Assembly (NCBI GenBank): GCA_012523405.1
Contig: JAAYIN010000055.1
Coordinates: 1-41,140, forward strand
Source of the DNA: Clostridiales bacterium
GTDB taxonomy: Bacteria > Bacillota > Clostridia > Christensenellales > Aristaeellaceae
Length of the DNA stretch: 41,140 bases
Direction of reading: 5' to 3'
A program made the translations under genes and the position numbers. The notes below the pieces were generated by a model, which was not told the DNA's origin, ran no database searches, and was given only the letters and a program-made list of their open reading frames with translations. Numbering within the stretch: position 1 is the stretch's first letter; the number at the start of each line of letters is the position of its first letter. Shown here piece by piece: positions 31,475 to 38,497 of this stretch.

Positions 31475-31504
31475 TTGCATACACATGCTTTGCTGTGATA
31501 TAAT
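31475..31504 (+). promoter_or_regulatory. Distal candidate promoter of trkA-trkH
   Basis: TTGCAT (31475-31480) and a perfect TATAAT (31499-31504) are 18 bases apart. It is back to back with the rnpB promoter, the -35 boxes being three bases apart. It would give a leader of about 210 bases. Confidence 0.5.
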
Positions 31505-31647
31505 GCTGTCTTGTAAATGGTTACAATGCAGAAAAATGCTTGTTTGTAATTGTTTATGTGACCATTGTAAAGTTGATGAAGGTCGACAGCCTGCCGCAAG
31601 ACAGATTGCAGCGGGCTTTGCATGATTTTAGGGGAAAATGTTGGCGG

Positions 31648-31675
31648 TTGCATTTCTTGATTGGTGTGATATAAT
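31648..31675 (+). promoter_or_regulatory. Proximal promoter of trkA-trkH
   Basis: TTGCAT (31648-31653) and TATAAT (31670-31675) are 16 bases apart, about 45 bases before the trkA start. It shares the hexamers and the stretch tgtgatataat with the distal promoter. Confidence 0.65.
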
Positions 31676-31719
31676 ACCGCTTTCCGTGAATAAACGAAAT
31701 TGATATCGGAGGACTGGGT

Positions 31720-33084
31720 ATGCGTATTCTAGTGGTTGGAGATGGCAAGGTAGGCCATACGATTGCTGAACATTTAGCCCGCGAGGAACACGATGTTGTG
31801 ATAGTGGACACGAGCGAGGAGGCACTCCAGCGGAGTGAGGAAACGCTGGATGTTATGTGCGTGCGCGGCAACGGCGCGAATGCCACAACGCTGCTGGAGG
31901 CAGGGGCGGATAAGGCGGATATTCTGATCGCCGCAACCGCGAGCGATGAAACCAATATGCTCTGCTGCTTGATCTCTAAAAAACTGGGCGCAAAGTATGC
32001 GATTGCCCGCGTGCGTGATCCCGAGTTTAATGAAAGCCTCAGTATGCTTAAAAAAGAACTTGATATAGATATGGCCATCAACCCAGAGCGTGCAACAGCG
32101 ATAGAAATCAGCCGATTGCTGCGTTTCCCTTTTGCCAGCAACATTGAATCGTTCGCAAAGGGCAGGGTGGAAATGGTCGAATTCCGCGCACACGAAAATG
32201 ACGTGATCATCGGCAAACCCCTTAAGGATCTTGGGCATAAGCTGCATGGGATTCCGCAGGTTTTGTATGTGGCGGTTGAGCGTGATGGTGATGTCGTGAT
32301 CCCTAATGGAGATTTTGTGATCGAGGACGGCGACCGCGTTCATGTGGCGGCTGATGTGGTTACCATTACCAGCTATTTCCGCTATTTGGGCAAGCATTCG
32401 CTGCGCGTTAAGAATGTGCTTATTTTGGGCGGCGGGCGTATCAGTTATTATTTAGCAAAGATGATTGTACCCACCGGCACACATGTATCCATCATTGAAA
32501 TCAATGAACGAAAGGCAGCCTCCCTTAGCGAACAGCTGCCCGATGTGAACGTGATCTATGGCGATGGAACGGATCAGGAACTGCTGGAGCAAGAAGGGCT
32601 GAGCGGGATGGATGCCTTTGTGGCGCTATGCGACCGCGATGAAGAAAACCTGATGACGGGTCTGTTCGCAGCGAGCGAAGGTGTGCCGAAGGTCATCGTG
32701 AAGAACAACCGCGTCGCCTATGCACAGCTCATCTCCTCCATGGGACTTGAGAGCATAGTAAGCCCCAAAGCGATTACCTGCGCCAATATCCTGCGTTATG
32801 TCCGCGCCCATGTCAACGGCGTTGGTACAAAGGTAGAAAAGATCTACCGCTTGATGGATGGTAAAGCGGAAGCGCTTGAGTTCATCGCGCGTGCACAGGA
32901 CCCCTATATCGGCATTGCGCTAAAGGATCTCACCATGCGCAAGAACACGCTTGTCGCGGTCATCGTGAGGGCGGGCAAGGTCATCATCCCCTTTGGTAAT
33001 GACCATATTGAGGGCGGCGACAGCGTTGTCATCATGGCACGCGAGAGCGGTATTGGTGATTTGAATGAGGTCATTAGAAAATGA
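31720..33084 (+). CDS. trkA: Trk potassium uptake regulatory subunit TrkA
   Basis: A 454-residue peripheral membrane protein that binds NAD(H) or ATP and gates the TrkH potassium channel. It has two tandem RCK units. The first starts MRILVVGDGKVGHTIAEHL and carries the acidic nucleotide-binding end of strand two (VVIVDTS); the second starts VLILGGGRISYYLAKMI near residue 231. Each is followed by a C-terminal RCK_C ligand domain (about 145-220 and 370-450). GGAGG lies seven bases before ATG 31720. The stop overlaps the trkH start (ATGA), so the two subunits are translationally coupled. Confidence 0.95.
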   Translation: MRILVVGDGKVGHTIAEHLAREEHDVVIVDTSEEALQRSEETLDVMCVRGNGANATTLLEAGADKADILIAATASDETNMLCCLISKKLGAKYAIARVRDPEFNESLSMLKKELDIDMAINPERATAIEISRLLRFPFASNIESFAKGRVEMVEFRAHENDVIIGKPLKDLGHKLHGIPQVLYVAVERDGDVVIPNGDFVIEDGDRVHVAADVVTITSYFRYLGKHSLRVKNVLILGGGRISYYLAKMIVPTGTHVSIIEINERKAASLSEQLPDVNVIYGDGTDQELLEQEGLSGMDAFVALCDRDEENLMTGLFAASEGVPKVIVKNNRVAYAQLISSMGLESIVSPKAITCANILRYVRAHVNGVGTKVEKIYRLMDGKAEALEFIARAQDPYIGIALKDLTMRKNTLVAVIVRAGKVIIPFGNDHIEGGDSVVIMARESGIGDLNEVIRK

Positions 33085-34526
33085 ATAAACGATTAGTTCT
33101 GCGCTTGCTTGGAGCGATATTGCTCATCGAGGCATTGGCTATGTCGCCGTCGCTCTTGATTGCACTTGTATGCGGAGACGGCGATGCCATGGCATTTGCA
33201 TTGACGATTGGAACGCTCTGTATTATGGGGCTGCCGCTATGGTTTTTGGTTAAGCCGATCAAGCCGAACCTTCGCGCACGCGAGGGCTTTGTGGTGGTAG
33301 CACTTTCTTGGCTGGTGCTCAGCGGCTTTGGCGCCATGCCTTTTGTGCTCAGCGGCGTGATCCCTAACTATGTGGACGCGTTCTTTGAGGCTGTATCAGG
33401 CTTTACAACAACAGGCGCAACCATCATGACAAGCTTTGATGAGCCCATGCGGGGCATCATGTTCTGGCGTAGCTTCACTCACTGGATTGGCGGCATGGGC
33501 GTGCTGGTGCTAACCCTTGCGCTTCTTCCCCAGATGACAGGGCGCACATCACACCTTGTGCGGGCTGAAAGCCCCGGTCCAAGCCTTAGCAAAATCGTCC
33601 CCAAAATGGGCGATAGCGCAAAGATACTGTATATGATGTATGGCGCGCTGACAGCAATTCAGTTTGCGATACTGGTCATCGCAGGGCTCTCGCCCTATGA
33701 TGCGGCGATTCATACCATGGGCACGGCAGGCACGGGCGGATTCAGCAACTACGGGCTGAGCGTCGGTGCATTCCAAAGCCCTGTTGTGGATGTCATTATC
33801 ACGGTGTTCATGGTGCTCTTTGGCATTAACTTCGCACTCTTTTATCGCGTGCTTACAGGAGCATGGCGCGACATGCTAAAAAGCGAGGAACTCCATTGGT
33901 ATCTGGGTCTGTTTGGTGCAGCGACGGTGGCAATATGTATTTTGCTGATGCCAACCTACGGAAATGTATTCCAATCGCTTCGCTACAGCTCCTTTCAGGT
34001 AGCATCCGTCATGTCAACGACAGGCTATGCAACTGCCGACTTTAACCTATGGCCGCAGGCGGCAAAGATGATCCTGATTCTGCTGATGTTTGTGGGCTCG
34101 TGCGCGGGCAGCACAGCGGGCGGACTGAAGGTGGTGCGCTTGGCATTGCTGTGCAAGATCAGCGGCAGAGAGGTGCGACATACCTTCCAGCCTCGCAAGG
34201 TGCAGGTGGTTCGCTTTGAAGGAAAGGGCGTGGAGGAATCCCTCCTGACGCAGGTTGCGGTATTCTTCTTTGTCTATATTTTGATGATTTTGATGGGCGC
34301 ATTGCTTGTGTCCTTTGAGGGCAGATTTGACTTTGAAACTAACTTCACCGCTGCGTTAACCTGCGCGAGCAATGTAGGTCCTGGTTTTAGCATGGTTGGT
34401 CCTATGGAGAATTTTGCAGGATATGGTCCGATGGCGAAGATCGTGCTGAGTATATTGATGCTGGCAGGCCGCCTCGAAATCTTCCCGATTCTGGTCATTT
34501 TCCATCCTTCGGTTTGGAAAAAGTGA
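33081..34526 (+). CDS. trkH: Trk potassium channel subunit TrkH
   Basis: A 481-residue membrane protein with four repeated membrane-pore-membrane units that form the K+ path. The four pore-loop filters are visible: FTTTGATIM, MGTAGTGGFSNYG, VMSTTGYATAD and SNVGPGFSMVG, each with the central glycine of the Trk/Ktr family. Length is normal. It partners TrkA, encoded immediately upstream with a four-base overlap. A terminator-like hairpin follows about 50 bases after the stop. Confidence 0.95.
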   Translation: MNKRLVLRLLGAILLIEALAMSPSLLIALVCGDGDAMAFALTIGTLCIMGLPLWFLVKPIKPNLRAREGFVVVALSWLVLSGFGAMPFVLSGVIPNYVDAFFEAVSGFTTTGATIMTSFDEPMRGIMFWRSFTHWIGGMGVLVLTLALLPQMTGRTSHLVRAESPGPSLSKIVPKMGDSAKILYMMYGALTAIQFAILVIAGLSPYDAAIHTMGTAGTGGFSNYGLSVGAFQSPVVDVIITVFMVLFGINFALFYRVLTGAWRDMLKSEELHWYLGLFGAATVAICILLMPTYGNVFQSLRYSSFQVASVMSTTGYATADFNLWPQAAKMILILLMFVGSCAGSTAGGLKVVRLALLCKISGREVRHTFQPRKVQVVRFEGKGVEESLLTQVAVFFFVYILMILMGALLVSFEGRFDFETNFTAALTCASNVGPGFSMVGPMENFAGYGPMAKIVLSILMLAGRLEIFPILVIFHPSVWKK

Positions 34527-34532
34527 TGGACC

Positions 34533-34563
34533 TGATAACCTTGTGAAAAATAAATGCATACTT
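34533..34563 (+). promoter_or_regulatory. Candidate sigma-G-like promoter of sleB
   Basis: TGATAA (34533-34538) and CATACTT (34557-34563) are 18 bases apart, similar to forespore sigma-G sites (about TGNATA and CATACTA). sleB is a forespore gene in Bacillus subtilis. The -35 match is only partial. Confidence 0.35.
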
Positions 34564-34578
34564 TCACCCTCTTTGGGT

Positions 34579-34618
34579 AACCCTTCCATATGAGCAATGC
34601 TTGCATGGGAGGGTTTTT
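34579..34618 (+). terminator. Terminator-like hairpin carrying the sleB ribosome-binding site
   Basis: aaccctt-ccat pairs with atgggagggtt over 11 positions (one G-U), with an inner stem gcaa/ttgc, then five T. It can end trkH transcripts. The right arm contains GGGAGG (34607-34612), which stands eight bases before the sleB ATG at 34621 and is the only ribosome-binding site there. Confidence 0.75.
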
Positions 34619-34620
34619 GA

Positions 34621-35307
34621 ATGCAACATGAGGAATTGAAACCAAGCAAAAGAGAACTATGTCTACAAATCGTAGCGGCGCTGTTGACCTTTGCACTTTT
34701 CTTTATGCTAACGGATGCGGATGCAGTGGTCGCATGGGGGAGCAAGGGCGATCAGGTTCGGATGATTCAGCAGAAGCTGAAGGAGTACGGGTATTTTGAT
34801 GGAACAGTTGACGGTGTTTATGGAAAGCAGACCTATGATGCGGTCGTCTGGTTTCAGCGTAAGAATGGGCTCTCGGTGGATGGCGCAGTCGGCACAAAGA
34901 CGGCTGAGGGTCTGGGCGTTTCGCTATCCGGTACGGTTGCGGCATCAGGGTATAACGAAAATGAAACCTATTTGCTGGCGCGGCTGGTGCATGGTGAAGC
35001 GCGAGGCGAGCCGTATGTGGGCAAGGTGGCAGTGGCTGCCGTTGTCCTCAATCGCGTCAAGAGCCCGCTGTTTCCCAACACCATCAGCGGCGTGATCTAC
35101 CAGTCGCGTGCCTTTGACGCGGTGGATGACGGGCAGATCAACCTGACACCCGATGCCGATAGCCTGCGGGCTGCCCGCGATGCGCTGAATGGCTGGGACC
35201 CGAGTGGCGGGTGTATTTACTACTATAACCCCGTCACGGCAACCAATGGCTGGATTTGGACGCGTACGGTACAGCTTAGCATTGGCAAGCATAATTTTGC
35301 CATTTAG
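34621..35307 (+). CDS. sleB: Spore cortex-lytic enzyme SleB
   Basis: A 228-residue lytic transglycosylase that degrades cortex peptidoglycan during germination. An N-terminal hydrophobic segment (about 16-36) serves for export into the space around the forespore. It is followed by a peptidoglycan-binding domain (GSKGDQVRMIQQKLKEYGYF, then VDGVYGKQTYDAVVWFQRKNGL) and a hydrolase domain with VHGEARGEPYVGKVAVAAVVLNRV, where E126 is the expected catalytic glutamate. It is shorter than the Bacillus subtilis protein (about 305). The partner gene ypeB follows after about ten bases. Presence of the pair indicates endospore formation. Confidence 0.95.
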   Translation: MQHEELKPSKRELCLQIVAALLTFALFFMLTDADAVVAWGSKGDQVRMIQQKLKEYGYFDGTVDGVYGKQTYDAVVWFQRKNGLSVDGAVGTKTAEGLGVSLSGTVAASGYNENETYLLARLVHGEARGEPYVGKVAVAAVVLNRVKSPLFPNTISGVIYQSRAFDAVDDGQINLTPDADSLRAARDALNGWDPSGGCIYYYNPVTATNGWIWTRTVQLSIGKHNFAI

Positions 35308-35316
35308 GAGGCAATG

Positions 35317-36654
35317 ATGAAAAACAAAGTTCATATCATCCTGTATGTTGTTTTGGCCGCAGCGCTGGTGGTTGCGATCATTTGGGGCGTTAGCATGCAG
35401 CGCAGCAACGCGGAAACCATGCAGGTACTGGAGGATGGGTATACGCAGCGTGTTCTTGAAACGCAGGAGCATTTGCAGGCGATTGGCATCAAGCTGGGCA
35501 AAGCACCGATTGCGGATGATCCGCGGACGCAGGTCGATCTCCTCACGGGAATCAGCAAACAGGCGGATGATGTGGTATCATCTCTTGCCTCGCTGCCTCT
35601 TTCGCATGTCGCCATGAGCGATACCATCAAGTTTTGCAACCAGCTGTCGGACTACAGCATGGAGCTTGCGCTGGTGGTGGCCGGCGGGACATCTCTAACG
35701 GACGAGGATGTCAAGCAACTGGGCATCCTTGAGGATCAATGCTCGCTGCTGCTTGGGCAATTTGTCACCGCCCAAAATACCATGGTGAGCCAAAGCTTGC
35801 AGATGGCGGGCAATGATAATGTGTACTACAATGAGGCTGAGAATGAAGCTCGTCCCCTAGAGCAGGTTGCGCAGGCGGATAATGGCATGGATTATCCCAG
35901 CATGATTTATGACGGCGCTTTCTCCGACGCGAGGCATTATGGGAAGCCAAAGGCACTTGGGGATGAGCGGATCGATGCGGCGCAGGCGGTTGATATCGCC
36001 AAGGCGTATGTAGGCGAAGACCGCGTGAAGGATGCACAGCAAGCAGCAGAAACCGCGGGCACGCTCGCGAGCTACGGCGTGACGCTCACGCTTGTGGACG
36101 ATACGCTGCTCAACGCCGAGATCACAAAGCAGGGCGGCAAGGTGCTCTGGATTATGCCTGAACATGCGGCGTTTGCAGCATCGCTGACGCTTGAGGAGTG
36201 CAGGATCAAGGCGGAGGAATTCCTTGCCCAAAATGAATATGCCAAGATGCAGGCGAACCATTATCAGGTCTACGATGGTCTTGCCGTGATCAACTTTGTA
36301 GCAATGCAGGACGATGTGCTGCTCTACCCTGATCTCGTGAAGGTTCAGATTCGTATGGACACAGGCGAAGTGGTTGGCATTGAAGCGAATAATTACTTGC
36401 TCAATCATGAAGAGCGCAGCGACCTTACGGCGATGATCACGGCGGATGATGCGATGACGCGCGTAAGTACAAAGCTTGATGCTGGAGAGCCAAGGCTTTG
36501 CGTGATCCCCTTTCGTGATATGGAACGCCTCTGCTTTGAAATTCCAGGTACGTATGCGGAGCATGAATATCGGGTATACATCGATGCGAATACAGGCGAA
36601 GAGGTACAGATATTGATGATTTTGGATACAGCTGACGGCGTGCTGAGCGCGTAG
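35317..36654 (+). CDS. ypeB: Germination protein YpeB
   Basis: A 445-residue protein needed for SleB to be assembled and kept inactive in the dormant spore; the two stabilise each other. An N-terminal membrane anchor (about 6-27) is followed by a long helical region with many Gln, Glu and Leu. Two or three PepSY-type domains follow, of which DAAQAVDIAKAYVG, EECRIKAEEFLAQN and YRVYIDANTGEEVQIL are recognisable. The length equals that of the Bacillus protein. Two adjacent ATGs occur (35314 and 35317); AGGAGG at 35306-35311 stands two and five bases away, so the second was chosen. Confidence 0.93.
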   Translation: MKNKVHIILYVVLAAALVVAIIWGVSMQRSNAETMQVLEDGYTQRVLETQEHLQAIGIKLGKAPIADDPRTQVDLLTGISKQADDVVSSLASLPLSHVAMSDTIKFCNQLSDYSMELALVVAGGTSLTDEDVKQLGILEDQCSLLLGQFVTAQNTMVSQSLQMAGNDNVYYNEAENEARPLEQVAQADNGMDYPSMIYDGAFSDARHYGKPKALGDERIDAAQAVDIAKAYVGEDRVKDAQQAAETAGTLASYGVTLTLVDDTLLNAEITKQGGKVLWIMPEHAAFAASLTLEECRIKAEEFLAQNEYAKMQANHYQVYDGLAVINFVAMQDDVLLYPDLVKVQIRMDTGEVVGIEANNYLLNHEERSDLTAMITADDAMTRVSTKLDAGEPRLCVIPFRDMERLCFEIPGTYAEHEYRVYIDANTGEEVQILMILDTADGVLSA

Positions 36655-36672
36655 TCATTCAAACAACCAAGC

Positions 36673-36716
36673 AAACCCATCTGATTTTGGCATGAACAGC
36701 CGCCAGATGGGTTTTG
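36673..36716 (+). terminator. Intrinsic terminator of sleB-ypeB
   Basis: A perfect 11-bp stem aaacccatctg / cagatgggttt with a 20-base loop, followed by T, starts 18 bases after the ypeB stop. Confidence 0.82.
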
Positions 36717-36751
36717 TGCTATGCATACATTGATCCGTCCGATTCTTTTCG

Positions 36752-36780
36752 TTGACATCATAGAAAGAATTCTATATAAT
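36752..36780 (+). promoter_or_regulatory. Promoter of the alpha/beta hydrolase gene
   Basis: A perfect TTGACA (36752-36757) and a perfect TATAAT (36775-36780) are 17 bases apart: a consensus sigma-A promoter. The leader is about 115 bases. Confidence 0.85.
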
Positions 36781-36899
36781 GTTTCATTGCATATGACTGA
36801 TATTGATAAGCTAATAGCAGGCTTCGCGGCAGCGGCTTGCTTTGCTAGCATATATTGATATTGGAATGGTAATATTGAATGAATTGGTGGAGGACGATG

Positions 36900-37865
36900 A
36901 TGAAAAAGGCTAAGAAGATCATTCTAATCACACTATTGGTTGTGTTAGTGCTTTTTATTGGGGTTTGTGCATTTGCGGGTAATTATTTCTATGATCTCGC
37001 GCTCAATCCGAATTCGGATAAAAGTTCGGTGCTTGGTGCACCGCAGAATGATTCGGGCGATTACGATCACGATGCGTATCAACAGAGGCAGCAGGCAAAC
37101 TACGATTGGATGGACGAAAAAGGCGGTACAGCGATCCAGATGACCAGCTATGACAACCTCAGTCTGAATGCTTATGTCATTAAAAATGAAGAACCCTCAG
37201 ACAATTGGGTTGTTATTTGCCATGGCTATACCGGATTTGCCAAGCAAATGATTGGCTCTGCAAGAGAGTTCTATACGCGCGGTTACAATATTCTCCTGCC
37301 TGATGCACGCGGCGGCGGGGATAGCGAAGGCGATTACATCGGCATGGGCTGGGATGAGCGCAAGGATATCACCAACTGGATTGAGAGGATCAATGCGGAC
37401 TATACTGCCAAGAACGTCATCCTGTATGGCGTGTCGATGGGCGGCGCAACGGTGATGATGACGAGCGGCGAAGACCTTCCTGACAACGTCCGCGCAATCG
37501 TTGAGGACTGCGGGTACACATCCGTATGGGACGAATTCTCCCACCAGCTCAGCGGCATTTTCAAACTGCCTGATTTCCCCATTATGCATGCCGCTTCGAT
37601 TGTCACCAAGATTCGCGCAGGCTATACGCTGGGCGAAGCGAGTGCGGTCGAGCAGGTTGCTAAATCTGTGACGCCGATGCTCTTCATCCATGGCGGAGAA
37701 GATACCTTCGTTCCCACTTGGATGCTGGACGTGGTCTATGATGCGGCAAACTGCGAAAAGGAAAAACTCCTGATCCAAGGCGCAGGACATGGCGCGGCAT
37801 CATCAGCTGATCCCGAACTGTATTGGTCAACCATCGATAACTTCCTCGCAAAGTACGTGAAATAA
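36900..37865 (+). CDS. Membrane-anchored alpha/beta hydrolase
   Basis: A 321-residue serine hydrolase with an N-terminal membrane anchor (about residues 7-27). The catalytic triad is visible: serine in GVSMGG (about 182-187), aspartate in HGGEDTFVP and histidine in GAGHGAA. VVICHGYTGF forms the oxyanion loop. The sequence is closest to YqkD/BAAT-like hydrolases common in Firmicutes, whose substrates are mostly unknown. Four ATGs lie in frame between 36879 and 36900; GGAGG at 36889-36893 best serves ATG 36900, six bases away. It is monocistronic, with a consensus promoter and a terminator. Confidence 0.88.
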   Translation: MKKAKKIILITLLVVLVLFIGVCAFAGNYFYDLALNPNSDKSSVLGAPQNDSGDYDHDAYQQRQQANYDWMDEKGGTAIQMTSYDNLSLNAYVIKNEEPSDNWVVICHGYTGFAKQMIGSAREFYTRGYNILLPDARGGGDSEGDYIGMGWDERKDITNWIERINADYTAKNVILYGVSMGGATVMMTSGEDLPDNVRAIVEDCGYTSVWDEFSHQLSGIFKLPDFPIMHAASIVTKIRAGYTLGEASAVEQVAKSVTPMLFIHGGEDTFVPTWMLDVVYDAANCEKEKLLIQGAGHGAASSADPELYWSTIDNFLAKYVK

Positions 37866-37870
37866 TCATC

Positions 37871-37909
37871 AAAAGTTGTCCCGTGCCAAACGCATGGGGC
37901 AGCTTTTTT
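37871..37909 (+). terminator. Intrinsic terminator of the hydrolase gene
   Basis: aagttgtccc-gtgc pairs with gcat-ggggcagctt, with G-U pairs and one interruption, followed by six T. Confidence 0.75.
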
Positions 37910-37971
37910 CATGTATAGTGCCAAGACTCCCATCATATCCTGCTGCTAATAGCATCGCGTGGGGTGATTGA

Positions 37972-38436
37972 TTGGCAAACTATGACCGTTCGGCAGCATT
38001 TGCCTATGCACAAAGGTAGGCAATGCGTAGGAATCCGCGTTATTTGGACTTTTCGGAGCTGGGTGGGGATTGCTCGAATTTCATTTCTCAATGCCTGTAT
38101 GCAGGAGGACACGAAATGAACTATACGCCTGTGATGGGCTGGTACTATCATAGCGCAAGTGATCGAACCGCTTCGTGGACAGGGGTTGAGTTCCTCTATC
38201 GGTTTCTGACTCACAATGAAGGCGCAGGACCAAAGGCAAGCATCATTTCCAAGAATGAAATGGAGCTTGGCGATGTGATTCAGCTTGGCAATGCCTCAGG
38301 TGTTTTCTATCACTCGCTGCTCTTGGTAACACCAAGAGGTACTGAGATGCGGGTGGCAGCGCATTCCGATGATGCGTGGATGCGACCCTTCAGCGAGTAC
38401 CAATATACCTATTCGCGTTTCTTGCATATTAGGTAG
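37972..38436 (+). pseudogene. Amidase-domain protein interrupted by an amber codon
   Basis: Read from TTG 37972, the frame gives ANYDRSAAFAYAQR, then TAG at 38017-38019, then AMRRNPRYLDFSELGGDC and on to FLHIR at the stop. The whole matches the putative amidase-domain family (papain-like fold; Cys in GGDCSNFISQCL, His in FYHSLLLV and AAHSDD), and both parts are in the same frame. Family members usually have tryptophan at the TAG position (YAxRWAxxRNPxY, recalled from memory), so TGG to TAG is the simplest explanation. An ATG at 38023 would allow a truncated 137-residue protein, but no good ribosome-binding site precedes it. Only a weak GGGGTG precedes the TTG. It is a recent pseudogene, a readthrough gene or a sequencing error. 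Confidence 0.75.
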
Positions 38437-38440
38437 TACA

Positions 38441-38485
38441 GCCAAGCCCCGCCCCTCTTTCATCAAGTGGGACGGGGCTTGGTTT
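38441..38485. terminator. Bidirectional terminator between the amidase gene and feoB
   Basis: ccaagccccgcccc pairs with gggacggggcttgg (one mismatch), with T residues on the plus strand, between convergent genes. Confidence 0.75.
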
Positions 38486-38497
38486 ATCTGCGTATAA

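Noticed and set aside
31511-31719. c-di-AMP (ydaO) riboswitch before trkA
   Set aside because: The known conserved core sequences were not found; only small inverted repeats are present.
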